Origin: Saccharina japonica
Lineage: Eukaryota; Sar; Phaeophyceae; Laminariales; Laminariaceae
DNA length: 64,000 nt
Assembly: GCA_008828725.1 (NCBI GenBank)
Contig: MEHQ01004591.1
Coordinates: forward strand, 63,073-127,072
Direction: 5' to 3'
Each line of letters begins with the position of its first letter. The stretch's first letter is position 1. The notes under the pieces were generated by a model. That model did not search any database. It worked only from the letters and a program-made list of their open reading frames with translations, and had not been told where the DNA came from. This document shows positions 11,363-21,320 of this stretch, piece by piece. The translations under genes were made by a program, and so were the position numbers.

Positions 11363-11740
11363 TTATGAAGAAGGGGAACACAATTTGGACAAATGCATCA
11401 CTCGGTTAGGTTTGATTGAAAGACACAAGTGCATGTCACCCTTGCAGATTTGATCGGAGACACGTCGGTTAGAAGTCTGTAAAGGCATTCGTAGAGGGGG
11501 CCTGCATTGTTGGTATAAGTTTGTCAAGTATTCAGGTATGAATGGTACTGCTGTAGGTGTATGTGAATGGTATGGTTGAAATAAGAGCTTCACATTGTTA
11601 AATGGCAAATGGAATAATATTATATACATACAAGGGATCCGCGTGGGTGGTGCTTCGGGTAGCGCAGGAAAGGAGTTGGAATTGTTCCACCCAACAAAGT
11701 AAACGGAAAAAAATACTGAAAGGAATGCCAAGAGCTTCAT
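11363..11740 (-). CDS. hypothetical small protein with signal-peptide-like N-terminus
   Basis: This intact 125-codon frame starts MKLLAFLSVFFSVYFVGW. A lysine is followed by a 16-residue hydrophobic run that resembles a signal peptide or anchor, then NNSNSFPALPEAPPTRIPC. The C-terminal half contains KGDMHLCLSIKPNRVMHLS and several cysteines. I do not recognise the family. Its start codon overlaps the stop of a 50-codon frame just upstream (ATGA). Two regions in the window are related to it: 31748-32030 (+), corresponding to the N-terminal half, and about 20130-20290 (+), corresponding to the C-terminal half around KGDMHLCLS. The sequence is therefore repeated, and the ORF may belong to an unrecognised mobile element and not to a host gene. 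Confidence 0.35.
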   Translation of the reverse strand: MKLLAFLSVFFSVYFVGWNNSNSFPALPEAPPTRIPCMYIILFHLPFNNVKLLFQPYHSHTPTAVPFIPEYLTNLYQQCRPPLRMPLQTSNRRVSDQICKGDMHLCLSIKPNRVMHLSKLCSPSS

Positions 11741-11889
11741 CCGAAATTCATAGTTCGAGATAAAGGTTCACAACCAAGAAAGCAAGCATAGTTGCAACAC
11801 GCTGGCGCTAAATGCGTTATCATGAATTGAAAGTCAGCTCCTGAAAAGCACACCAAAAAGCACTGCAGCAGCAGCAGTGTAAAAGCCAT
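11737..11889 (-). CDS. 50-codon ORF with signal-peptide-like start
   Basis: The frame begins MAFTLLLLQCFLVCFSGA, which would be a good secretion signal with a small-residue cleavage site. It continues with a cysteine-rich 30-residue tail (PACCNYACFLGC). It ends in ATGA, overlapping the start of the next minus-strand ORF. Most of this segment is absent from the related copy at 31.75 kb. It could be chance, but two adjacent hydrophobic starts in the same repeat are notable. Confidence 0.25.
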   Translation of the reverse strand: MAFTLLLLQCFLVCFSGADFQFMITHLAPACCNYACFLGCEPLSRTMNFG

Positions 11890-11959
11890 GATGAACCTGC
11901 TCCGGTTCGAGGCGAGATGAAAGAGGAATTGGCGCTAAAATGGCCGTTGAACGCAATGA

Positions 11960-13050
11960 TTGTTGCTTGAAAAAAAAAAAAGGTTACATGCTCGTGCTCG
12001 GGCTGTAGTAGCTGCTATTAATAGCCTCGTATTCGTATACGTTTCATTAATATACTCATTTGTGCACGTAGTAAATAAATACACCCAACTCCAATGTAAA
12101 AAGTGGGATATCGTTCACATTAAAAATCCAACATCCGGGTGTTGTAAGATTCGACAACAATTCTCAAACCAACCCCAAGAAAAGCAAAACGATACTCGAA
12201 AAGTATCATACCATAATATTGGGAGAAGCACAGAACAGCAGCCCTGCATAATAGAGCGTGCGTACTCGTACTCCTGCATACTCGAAATACAGTACGAGTG
12301 TGCTCGTACTCGTTAAGCGCTCGAGCCTACTGCTGTACCTGTTTCTGAAGCTGTACGCACTCACTCGTGCGAAGTAATCATACATGATCGTTCATCCATA
12401 CACTCTCAACACTCGACGTATTCTAGCAACCAACTGCGAAAATCAATGGTTTTGACAATAAACAAGGGTAACCGGTTGTGGTCTCGAAACATGCGGAAGG
12501 AGAGCACCAGGGATACAAAACACCGGACGAAGACCAGAAACGTAATTCGAGCTGTTCGCATTGCTGCGCAGCAGCAGCGATGCACAGCAGCCGTGACGCT
12601 GCCCTGCAGCCGTAACACTGCCCTGTGTGCGCGAGGGTGAACCCCGGCGTCTGTTCTGCTGTTCGTGTCGCGGTTGTAGTCCACTAGGTCCGCTGTGCTG
12701 ATGGACCACGGACTCTGACGCCGGGTTTGTATCTTTTTTTTGTGGCGGACGATTTTTTTTTCGGATATCTTCGCGGTCGTACGTACTGTAGATAGATCCA
12801 CCTGAGAGCGATTTCGAAGGGGGTCCCTACAAAAAGTGCCGTCGAAATCAGAAACACTCGCGTTCGCTCGAAATAAAATATAGTCTCACTCAAAAACTAC
12901 GAATACAATCGCCGTACTGCAGTAAAATCCCATCATACTACAGTACCTATAAGCGAATAAAAAGTCACACTTGAACCCATATAACTACTCACCCCACCTA
13001 GAAGTAGAAAAACTTATAGTATACGCTTATGAGTAGTACTCGTACGAGTA
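11960..13050. other. unassigned sequence with CAG/CTG and GTAC palindromic words
   Basis: 12240-12330 is rich in CGTACTCG/CGAGTACG words. 12545-12640 has GCAGCAGCAG, GCTGCCCTGCAGCC and similar foldable words. No exon with supporting motifs was found on either strand, and the open frames here lack family signatures. Confidence 0.3.
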
Positions 13051-13053
13051 GTA

Positions 13054-13228
13054 CACTACTGGCCCTCTCATAAGAAAGTGCCTCACAAGGAACTCAGCCT
13101 AAACATGACGGGGTAAGTAAGAAAATCGACAGCTATTATACTGAAGTTAGTGTGGGACACACCCCTTCCTAAAATAATAAAGTCAGCCTAAGCCCGATTT
13201 CTGGTTTCTTATGAGCGGGTCGGTACTG
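13054..13228. mobile_element. MITE related to the pogo-like element
   Basis: The element is 175 bp, flanked by TA (13052-13053 and 13229-13230). The left end is CACTACTGGCCCTCTCATAA and the reverse complement of the right end is CAGTACCGACCCGCTCATAA, both followed by GAAA. The CAGTAC...ATAAGAAA pattern and the TA duplication match 3332-5916, which suggests mobilisation by that transposase. Confidence 0.7.
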
Positions 13229-13254
13229 TAGTTGTGATTACGTCGTTTCGGATT

Positions 13255-13730
13255 TTCAAGACTATTGACAGTTTTGCACGCCCCGCGGGAGACCGGCTCT
13301 ACCGTGCGCCACCAGGCCGCCCGCGGCACCGCCATCGCGCCACGCCGGCACCACACGGCGGTCCTCGGTGACCCCGGCGAAAGAACGGGCGCCAATGCCC
13401 CACTCGGGGAGCGGCGGACGTGAAGGGGCGCCCTCCCGGGAACGGACTGCTCTTTCCCCGGGAAGGCGGAGAGCCGTAAAAGCAATGGAAATGCCAGCAC
13501 GACACAGGAACAAACTCGGTATGTATGACCACAAGCAAGCACAGGACCTGCTTTGCTGCTCGTCGTGTTCAGGTACCCACCCCCGCGCGCCTCAAAGGCA
13601 TCCGCACGAGCCGATGCGATGGGATTGTGGACGCGTCGACAACAAGAAGGGCCTTGCCACTCTCTCCTGGCAGTCGCGATGTTGAGCAACCACACAACAA
13701 CTTGTCTCGTCGAGGACGAGAGTAATAATA
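13255..13730. other. GC-rich island of unknown nature
   Basis: This GC-rich block lies between a MITE and an AT-rich palindrome zone. Both strands have long open frames (up to 204 codons, minus), as expected at this base composition. On the plus strand a GTATG donor-like site (about 13518) and a TTCAG acceptor-like site (about 13571) suggest possible exon pieces, but no protein motif supports them. The function is unknown. Confidence 0.2.
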
Positions 13731-13754
13731 GTCGCCGTCCGAGGGTCATTCCTA

Positions 13755-13875
13755 ACGTACTACAAGAAATCACGATTCGTGAGCTTTTAGTCATCATGGC
13801 AATAATCGTGATTATTTATTATGTCATGATTGACGGCAAAAACCTCACGATTCATGACTCCATTTTGTTTAGGTT
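13755..13875. repeat. CACGATTCGTGA palindromic repeat (family E)
   Basis: The stretch contains ATCACGATTCGTGAGC, AATAATCGTGATTATT and CTCACGATTCATGAC, mutually inverted words typical of a foldback element. Related copies lie at 14011-14178, 14399-14573 and 45546-45710. Confidence 0.55.
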
Positions 13876-14010
13876 TTCTCTAAAACAAACAAATTAAACC
13901 GCCTTGCATTATTACGCGAACTCGGGCGTTGTAAATTGTAAATCCTGCGGGGCCCTCGACCGGTTAAATTTGATCCTTGACCCTGCAAGCTTCACGCTCA
14001 AATACCGTTG

Positions 14011-14178
14011 GATTTTAAATATCGGCTTTTTTATGACAATTTGAAAATATCACGAAACGCAAACAAACGTGACGAAGAATCACCTATCTTCGTGTGGAAA
14101 GAAATCTCACGAATCGTGATATTTTGTCACACGCCAAAACGTCATGAATCGTGATTTTTTGTTCGCTCGTTAGGAAAG
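14011..14178 (+). repeat. long direct repeat, left copy (family E)
   Basis: A unit of about 165 bp starts near GGATTTTAAATATCGG and contains TTGAAAATATCACGAAAC, AATCTCACGAATCGTGATAT and AAAACGTCATGAATCGTGA. It ends before GGAAAGACCCTGAG. The same order recurs at 14399-14573. Confidence 0.7.
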
Positions 14179-14189
14179 ACCCTGAGAAT

Positions 14190-14395
14190 CTCACGTGGCA
14201 AGCAGGGCAGGCGACATGTCAGCGAGATTGGAACCTCGAGCAGACCGGGCCTGGCCGACGGCGCGTGAGGTTGGAATGCCGCAGGCGAGGTCAGGCCTCG
14301 GCCCGTGATTTGAACCACGGGCCGGACCGGGTGCGGTCGGCCCGGCACGGCCTGGCCGTGGCCTACCTGCGAGAGCTGGCCCCACTCTCATATAC
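14190..14395. repeat. GC-rich palindromic core between two direct repeats
   Basis: The segment contains inverted words such as GGCCTCGGCCCGTGA / CCACGGGCCGG and CACGGCCTGGCCGTGG. It is flanked by the direct repeats at 14011-14178 and 14399-14573, so the whole may be one compound repeat unit. Confidence 0.45.
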
Positions 14396-14398
14396 ATT

Positions 14399-14573
14399 TG
14401 GATTTCAGATGTTATCGGATTTTGACAGTTTGAAAATATCACGAAACGTGACGTAAAATCAGCTGTTTTCGTTTGTAGGTATATACGTAGAAATCTCACG
14501 AATCGTGATATTTTGTCATGCCAAAACGTCATGAATCGTGACTTTTTGTTTGTTTGTCAGGAACGGCCCTGAG
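14399..14573 (+). repeat. long direct repeat, right copy (family E)
   Basis: The copy repeats the 14011-14178 unit in the same orientation: TTGAAAATATCACGAAACGT, AATCTCACGAATCGTGATAT, AAAACGTCATGAATCGTGA, then GGAACGGCCCTGAG. Confidence 0.7.
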
Positions 14574-14582
14574 ATACATGTA

Positions 14583-16740
14583 GATGTGATGGTGGAATTC
14601 GTTACACTGTTCTTCAACTATGCAGGAGTTTCATCGACACTTTGTACCATGTTCTGGGCAACTTTCCCGACCATAAACTACGTACTGCTACGTACGTACC
14701 TGGTACGTTTCAACCCGCCCGCTGACTACGTATATTTGTTTCGTTCTCTCGCGCCGTTTGGGTGTCCAGGTTGTGAAGCGGCTTTCGCCGGGCAGCATCA
14801 TCGCCCTAGGGAACGACTCCAAAAATTGGAACCAAAGCCCATCGGTCTTCGCCGATAACATGGCCCGCAGTAGGTATAAAAGGGTCTCACAGCAGATATA
14901 GACAGATGGATGTAGACAGACGTGAAGGAAAAGACATACCGTCGAGGCGGGGAAGGGGGCACGGACGACCAAATACGTGTACGAGAACCTCCGCAACATC
15001 GACGCCTATCCTAACGGAGCATATATATCCTGACCCGAGTGCAGACTTGTCGTATACATGCTTCGCACGTGGTTTGTGCCGTGCGCTTGGGTGATGTTGG
15101 CCAACATCACCATGATAGTTTTGGCATCGATATCATCTTGTGGACTCATTGCAAACTCAGTACTACAGCAGTGAGCAGTATTAAGGGTGGATAAATCAGG
15201 GCAGTTTGTTGGTTGTCAAGCGATGCTGCTGCTAAGGTTCGGACACTGCCCCGTTTGGTTTTGAACAGGCTTCTTTTTACACCTCGGGTTGTTTTCACGG
15301 TAGTATACGTACAGGGGGGTGGGTTCCTTCGGGTCGGAGTCCTTGTTGCGGCCACCTGTCTTCTACTACTACTGTACCGCGCCATTGGATATAACCCGTT
15401 CGGGGTACGTACGTACGTACGTACGTACACGCTTTTTTTGTTGTCTTCTTCCACTGCCTTGGTCACAACGTTCTCTTGTTTTGCCGTTCCCCGCACTTTT
15501 CTGCGCAGAGAGCAAGACAACGGGGTTTTTTTTTCCCCTACGCCGCTTGTCGCCTGTGACACCCGAACGGGCATGAAAAAAGTGGTGACGGTGCTGGACT
15601 TGATGAATTTGAAAAAAAAAAGTCGTTTCGCTGTGTATTCCTCTGTTTCAACGCAGGTTTTGCTTTTGCCCGAGGGGGGACACAGCTTCCAGCCGCCGAC
15701 TTTTCGACGCGATCTCGGCCGGGTGCATACCCATACTCACCTCTGAGGAAGCCCGGGCCTTCCCCTACACGCAGTAAGTACAGGGCAATGCCCTGCTCGA
15801 CGCGTGCTATGATACGATAGAGGTGTATCACTTTCTGGGTTAAAAACGTTTCTGAATGATCCGGCCCCTTTACACCCAAACCCGTCGGACTTCTTTCATT
15901 CTTCTTGTGTTGCAATGTTTTCCGTGACTGCTCAAGGCGTGGTGGTAGTGCACACACACCGGGTACTTCAGTAGTATCATAGCACTTTTATTTCCCTCCC
16001 AAATGGGTGTTTGGGTGAAGTCTGGAGCTCCCTCAAGTGGCCACTTTCAGAAGGCCAAAACATGGTGCATCTCTTCCGTAGCATGCGTCTCTCGCATACG
16101 CACCGCCGTTGCTACATACAGCTTCGTACCGGTTCAGACTTGCTTATGTTTGCTGGCGGTGCGCAACGAAACGTGTGAAGTGGAGCTGGGTGTGATGGGC
16201 ATATCGCCGTCGCTTCCTGGCGGATGGGCGCCTGGTATCGTCGTCGCCAGGTACTAGCTTGTGGAGGCTCGACTCGACCTCACAGCGCTTTCGCATCGGC
16301 AGCTACCGCGCACCCTTAATTGCGAGACAATGATGTGGAGGCTGTGCTTATCGCGCAGGCTGTATTTCGAGCCTCGCGGTCGCACGTCCTAAGACGCCCA
16401 TTAATGGCCTCCGATCTATATCGGCTGCACATGGGAATTTTTGCTAAATGACCGCGCCTCGGACCTTCCCCCTGACCCGCTGGCAGTCTCGGGCACCCAC
16501 TTCCCCGACAGTAGAACATGCGCTCGATCTCTGCACCGCGTCTGCCAACGAGGGCAGGCAGGGGACGTCGCTCCGACGGAGCGCTGATGTCAACCCAGTA
16601 GAGCACAGGCAGCGGCCGTACACGTTTCCGCATCTATCTACAGCAGCAGTAGTAGACCGAAGTGAGTGTTGCTCCACGCTTCCCAGCAACCACCCACCCC
16701 CCACCCCTATAATAGCTGTGGTACATATGTTACCACCGCC
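14583..16740. other. unassigned sequence
   Basis: There is a perfect (GTAC)n run near 15405-15427. Several open frames (15213-15746 +, 15538-15957 -, 16448-16876 +) show no family motif or consistent exon structure. 16660-16710 has CAGCAGTAGTAG and CCACCCACCCCCC runs. I see no supportable gene. Confidence 0.3.
14875..14882 (+). promoter_or_regulatory. possible TATA box
   Basis: A canonical TATAAAAG lies 24 bp before an ATG (14906) that opens only a 62-codon frame without recognisable motifs. It could equally be chance or part of a repeat. Confidence 0.2.
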
Positions 16741-16744
16741 GATG

Positions 16745-17011
16745 GTAAAGCGTTACAGAGCATCATGTTTCTGCCTTCGGAGGGTGGTCACTGGAGGAGC
16801 TCTGTACCTTATAACCCAAAAAACTTATTTCGGAGGAAAATATAAGTGCTGCGCGATGAACACTACCATGGCCTAACTTATACGATGGGAAGAATTGCAA
16901 CACGAACACGAAATGCCGAAGATTTTGGGTAATAAGGGGCCCGATCTTTCAGAAACAAAAATCAGCCAAATAACGGTACAAGGACTGGTACCTTTTTATC
17001 GTGGCACACGT
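16745..17011. mobile_element. MITE family A, copy A2 (degraded)
   Basis: The interior matches family A: GGTGGTCACTGGAGGAGCTC, TTCGGAGGAAAATATAAGTG, then the CAGAAACAAAAATCAGCC block and a GTGGCACACG right end. The left end is decayed and the target duplication is lost. It lies about 300 bp from A3 in the same orientation. Confidence 0.65.
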
Positions 17012-17304
17012 CGCACTGAACTTCCGCGGGCTGGTTGCACTCTGCGGCTGTTGCTACGACTGTTGAGGTTGTGCTTGTGATTATCGTTTTACCAAACGTC
17101 GTTGGCTCAGCCGGGTACGAGTCCGTCCGGGAGGGGGTATGCAAGTCCATATACACTGGGACGGTTTCATCATATAGTAGTAGTAGGTTCACGTGATGAG
17201 AGGAATCCATCAGTGAGTCGCGAAGATATTGATTTCCCATTACAGATAACAGGGTAGATAAATAGATACGTAGATGTTGTGTGTTTTTCTTGGTCGATCA
17301 GGGG

Positions 17305-17567
17305 ACGAATGCTACGTACGATAGAGGTGCACCGTGGTGTTTCTGCCTTATAAGGGTGGTCACTTGAGGAGCTCCATGCTTCACCCGAAAACCGATTTTG
17401 GAGGAAACCAAAAGTGCTCGTACCCGACAAAAACAATCCCATGAGCTAGGTATACCATGGAAAATATGGCAACACAAGAATGAAAAAAACGACGAATTTG
17501 GGTTAAAAGCCCGATCATTCAGAAACAAAAACAGCAAAAAGTGCTCTACCTCTATCGTCGTACGCGT
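17305..17567. mobile_element. MITE family A, copy A3
   Basis: The copy is 263 bp, from ACGAATGCTACG to the right end TCGTACGCGT. It is flanked by a 6-bp target duplication, CAGGGG (17299-17304) / CAGGGA (17568-17573), with one mismatch. Confidence 0.8.
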
Positions 17568-17789
17568 CAGGGACTCGCAATATTTTGATTGCCGTCTTTT
17601 CCCGACCGTCGTCGTTTTTTGGTGATCGATCACGCCAGGACCGGGCTAAACTACTCTGACTTTGCAGTGGTGGCGAAAAGGGGGAGCTTCGGCACCGTTG
17701 AACAAGTCACGTCCATCGTGACACATCTCTCCACCAGGTATTTTACACGTAGGTGCAGTCGGCTAAACGCATTATGAGTAGGGCAGTTA

Positions 17790-18050
17790 GGTCGTTGGTT
17801 GGTCTGTTTCGGTGTTGGTTTGTTTGGTTGGTTCTACCAGGTACAGTAGTAGGTTATTGGTCGGCCGATTTTCTGGTTGGTCCATTTGCTGGTTGACCCT
17901 TAGTTTGCTTGAAATGATTGGTTGGTTGATTGGGCGATTGGCTCGTAGATCAGTGGGCCTGTGTAACGGCTGATTCATTGGTGGGCCAGTTGGCGTGAGA
18001 ACCGCGCTGATCGGCGTGGATGGGTCACCACGGGCAAGCCAAACAGTCAT
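17790..18050. repeat. TTGG/GGTT-rich low-complexity tract
   Basis: This is a degenerate array of GGTTGGT and GATTGG words with one-strand G/T bias. The minus-strand frame through it is an artificial NQP/RPT repeat and not a gene. Confidence 0.6.
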
Positions 18051-18059
18051 TCAGTCAGT

Positions 18060-18755
18060 TATCTAGGTTGCAAATCCGAGGCACACGGTGACTGACAATC
18101 GGCTTAATTAACGCTTCGGCAATTTTTCCGCCCACGATGACTTTGCGCGCACGATTCTACTCGACTTCACTCCTCTTAGGATGTTCGCACGAGGCTCGGT
18201 TGGAGTGAGATCGAAAGCGGACGAAAGCACCTCAAACAAAAACTGGCACTCGACTGCATTTCCAGCTGCGCTTAAGTTACCGTCGGTTTGTCGTCTCAAT
18301 AACGTTTTTGACCCACACACGCACGTTGCCATTGGCAGATCGGACGATCAGCTCATACCGCTCCGCGAAGGTCTCGAGCGCAGCCGATCCTCGCTCTTGT
18401 ACGGAGTCACTACTGGAACGGCCCTCGCTGACGTCATACCTTTCCACGGAACGGCATCAAGGTTTCTTCTAGAGGTAGGAGCTATTGTTTTTAAATGCTT
18501 CGTGCTTTTTTCAGCTGAATATGACCCAGACTAAAACCACAAACCAACGCCACATCGTACGTGCTCTTTAATTTCCCCTTTACCCGTTTTTATGTCGGTG
18601 CCTGCGTACGGACGATACATCTGATCTGTCTGTGGCATCGCTATTCTTCCTCTTGAGAAGCGCGTAGGATTCCTCTCACGTGTTGCGTCCCACTCGGACA
18701 CCACGCTGCTCCCGACCACGCACCACATGCTGCTACAGTCTAAACGTTGCACAAT
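18060..18755. other. unassigned sequence
   Basis: The plus-strand frame 18181-18534 (117 codons) has no recognised domain and no clear splice context. Nothing else is visible. Confidence 0.25.
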
Positions 18756-18759
18756 TGCT

Positions 18760-19135
18760 CCGAGTATACACGATACTCCGAGTATACTCGTGAGTGTTTT
18801 TCGTACTCCGAGTACTGAGGTATTAGAGTACTGGTGGCCTAAATACTCGGAGTACTTGGAGTATGAGCAGTACTGAAGGCCCAAATACTCCGAGTACTGG
18901 GAGTATGAGTATGAGCAGTATGAGCAGTACTGAAGGCCCAAATACTCCGAGTACTGGGAGTATGAGCAGTACTTATACTCGAGTACAAGCAGTACTCGGA
19001 GTAAAAACATCTAAATTACTCGGAGTACTGCTAGTATCGAGAGTATCGGACACCGAAATACTGCGAGTACACAAAATACCTGAAGTATTTTTTTCTCGAA
19101 AATACTCTAATTATACTCCGAGGTAATGGGAGCAT
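18760..19135. repeat. TACTCCGAGTA palindrome-rich repeat, copy 1
   Basis: About 375 bp are made almost wholly of ACTCCGAGTA/TACTCGGAGTA palindromes joined by AGCAGTACTGAAGGCCCAAA-like linkers. The linker block is repeated in tandem at 18860-18970. The unit ends TTATACTCCGAGGTAATGGG, then AGCATCTGTGA. It is homologous in order to 19235-19575. Confidence 0.8.
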
Positions 19136-19234
19136 CTGTGATTTTTTTAATGCTATAAACGCCAGTCACACGCTTTCAGAACCTGGGAGGAATGACGGCC
19201 GAGTCTTAAAATGATGCAAAGATGCTTCTAACGT

Positions 19235-19575
19235 ACTTCACACTCCGAGTATACTCCGAGTATCGAGTACATGTCGTACTCCGAGTACTTAAGAGTATAA
19301 GAGTATTAGCGGCCTGAATACTCGGAGTACTTGGAGTATGAGCAGTACTGAAGCCCCAAATACTCGGAGTACAAGGAGTACCCGCAGTATCGGATCCCGA
19401 AATACTCCGAGTAAAGCAGTATCGAGAGTGTTCATGCCCGAAATACTCCGAGTACGAGCAGTATTCGGAGTATCGAACCCCGAAATACTCCGAGTACACG
19501 AAGTACCTGAAGTATTTTATTTTATCTCCAATACTCCTTACTTTACTCCAAGGTACTCGGAGCATCTGTGAAACG
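19235..19575. repeat. TACTCCGAGTA palindrome-rich repeat, copy 2
   Basis: The copy has the same architecture and orientation as copy 1: an opening GAGTATACTCCGAGTATCGA, a GGCCTGAATACTCGGAGTAC block, an AAGTACCTGAAGTATTTTAT block and an end in CTCGGAGCATCTGTGA. About 100 bp separate the two copies. Confidence 0.8.
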
Positions 19576-19579
19576 TTGC

Positions 19580-20125
19580 ACATAATAATAATGGCCGGCG
19601 CAGCTCTGTTTGTCTCACTCCTAGCTCTGCACCTGCCGTTGTATTCGTACCCCACGAAGGTTCCTTCAGTTTCTTCGTGTTGGTATGATACCCCCCCCAG
19701 CGAAACCTTCTGGAGGGTGTAATCGGTGGAAGGGTCCGATATGGTCCGTCGAAATAGTAAAATCGTTGGTGCCCTGCTCTGCCGCTCCCCCTCGCGAGTT
19801 GGCTCAAACTGCCCACTGCCATCACCGTTGTTGCTCCACAAGTTTGCATGTGCTGTATGTGCGGAAATCCCTCACGGACACAAAATCATCGGTCCGGCCA
19901 TCTTTCCAAGATCTATCAGACATAAGCGAAACGATCGGGATTTCACAAAGAGACCCATATGGCTAACAATGCCCCGACGCAAAAGCGTGAAAACGTGGTG
20001 GATGACATCGCGGCGAGGCGTCTTTTTCTATCATCATAAAATTAACATGATTCAATTTGCCATCTGGCAATGTGCAGCTCTTGCTTCAGTCATATAATTC
20101 ACATACATCTATCCCGATCATCAAT
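19580..20125. other. unassigned sequence
   Basis: There are no recognised coding motifs, and frames on both strands are short and inconsistent. Confidence 0.25.
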
Positions 20126-20129
20126 CATC

Positions 20130-20290
20130 CCTGAATACCTAGACAAACGTATACCAATACTAGTGCCGTCCCCCCAAATGAATGGTTTCATACCGACTCC
20201 TCACCGATGCTTCACATGTCAAAACCTAAAAGGGTGACATGCACTTGTGCCTTTCAGTCAAATCTATGTAAATACACGGCGGTCTCGCTT
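20130..20290 (+). pseudogene. decayed relative of the small secreted-like ORF at 11.4 kb
   Basis: The sequence CCTGAATACCTAGACAAACG through AAAGGGTGACATGCACTTGT corresponds to the minus strand of 11560-11390, including the codons for GDMHLCLS. Its frame is interrupted by several stops, so it is not coding. Confidence 0.55.
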
Positions 20291-20520
20291 TTGTCCTCTT
20301 TCGTCTGCGTATGCTATCTGATCAGTCCAGGCCGCCAAGCAAGGCGGCGGCAGACAGCATACACTAAACAATCAGCCCTCGCGTAACGACATGGTGCCCC
20401 AAGCTCGATGTTCATTTTTTCTCCACCTTGGGCCCTTTGTCTCCCCCGGGGTGTTGGCCCCCCCGGGGTGTTGGTGTGCCGTGTTTCCACCTGTTTCGTG
20501 TTATATTGTTAGCAGATACC

Positions 20521-20812
20521 ACCTTGCAGGGGCGGTGGCTTATTTTCTGAGCTCCCCCACCCATAGAGGAGCTCAATGTCTCACCCCGAAACATGAACTT
20601 CGAAGGCGTTTTTTTCGCGCAGAACATCACCCGATTGATATTTTCTATGCGTCTGCGCCAGTCCTAAAACAAGCATAATTATATACTCGTACTGCTGTAG
20701 TAAAATGAGCATACTAACGGTTAGTTGTTCACTTGAAGCTTTTCGTAGCCGGTCAGAAAATATTGCCTCAAAAGGGTGAAAAGAAAAAAAAAGTGCGATC
20801 CCTATCGTGGGG
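20521..20812. mobile_element. MITE family B, copy B2
   Basis: Blocks shared with B1 occur in the same order: TTTTCTGAGCTCCC, GAGGAGCTCAATG, CCCGAAACATGAACTTC, TTCGCGCAG, GCCGGTCAGAAA and GATCCCTATCGTGGGG. The left terminus is weak. It lies just upstream of the sulfotransferase gene. Confidence 0.65.
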
Positions 20813-21320
20813 TGAGGGCGTGTCTTAATCCCTCCAAGGTGCATGGAAACAAGAAAAACGGAACGAGGCTGTTCGTGGCCGTTCGTTCCGTTCCTATATA
20901 TGAGATTGGGTACACGCAGAATCCTGGGCCTCGCCTGCGACATCCGTGCACGAACTACTGTATATTTTCGCACATGGCTCGACACATGCAACACGCATGT
21001 TTGTCCGCAATTGGTGTCCACGTCCATCAAACAAGGAACTATTTGTTCCCGTTCGGTCGGGCCATTCGGTCCTCCTAAACGAGAAAAAAACGGGGTAAAA
21101 CCCTTGTTCTTCCTGTTCCTAGATGAAACTGCTTTTCCCGGGCTGCACTGAACCCAGTCGCTTTGCACACCCAATCAAACACCAATTGACCTGGCAAATA
21201 ATATTCCATTCGGTTCGTTCCAAGCTCTCTGGAGGGGGGTTAGAACACGCCCTGAGTCTGGTTTTTCCTCTCGTGCGTGTCGGACTCCCCAACACATAAA
21301 ACACACGTACTCTCTCCCAG

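Noticed and set aside
13183-13797. 204-codon minus-strand frame
   Set aside because: It runs through a MITE end, a GC-rich island and a palindromic repeat, so it crosses unrelated sequence. It has no family motif.
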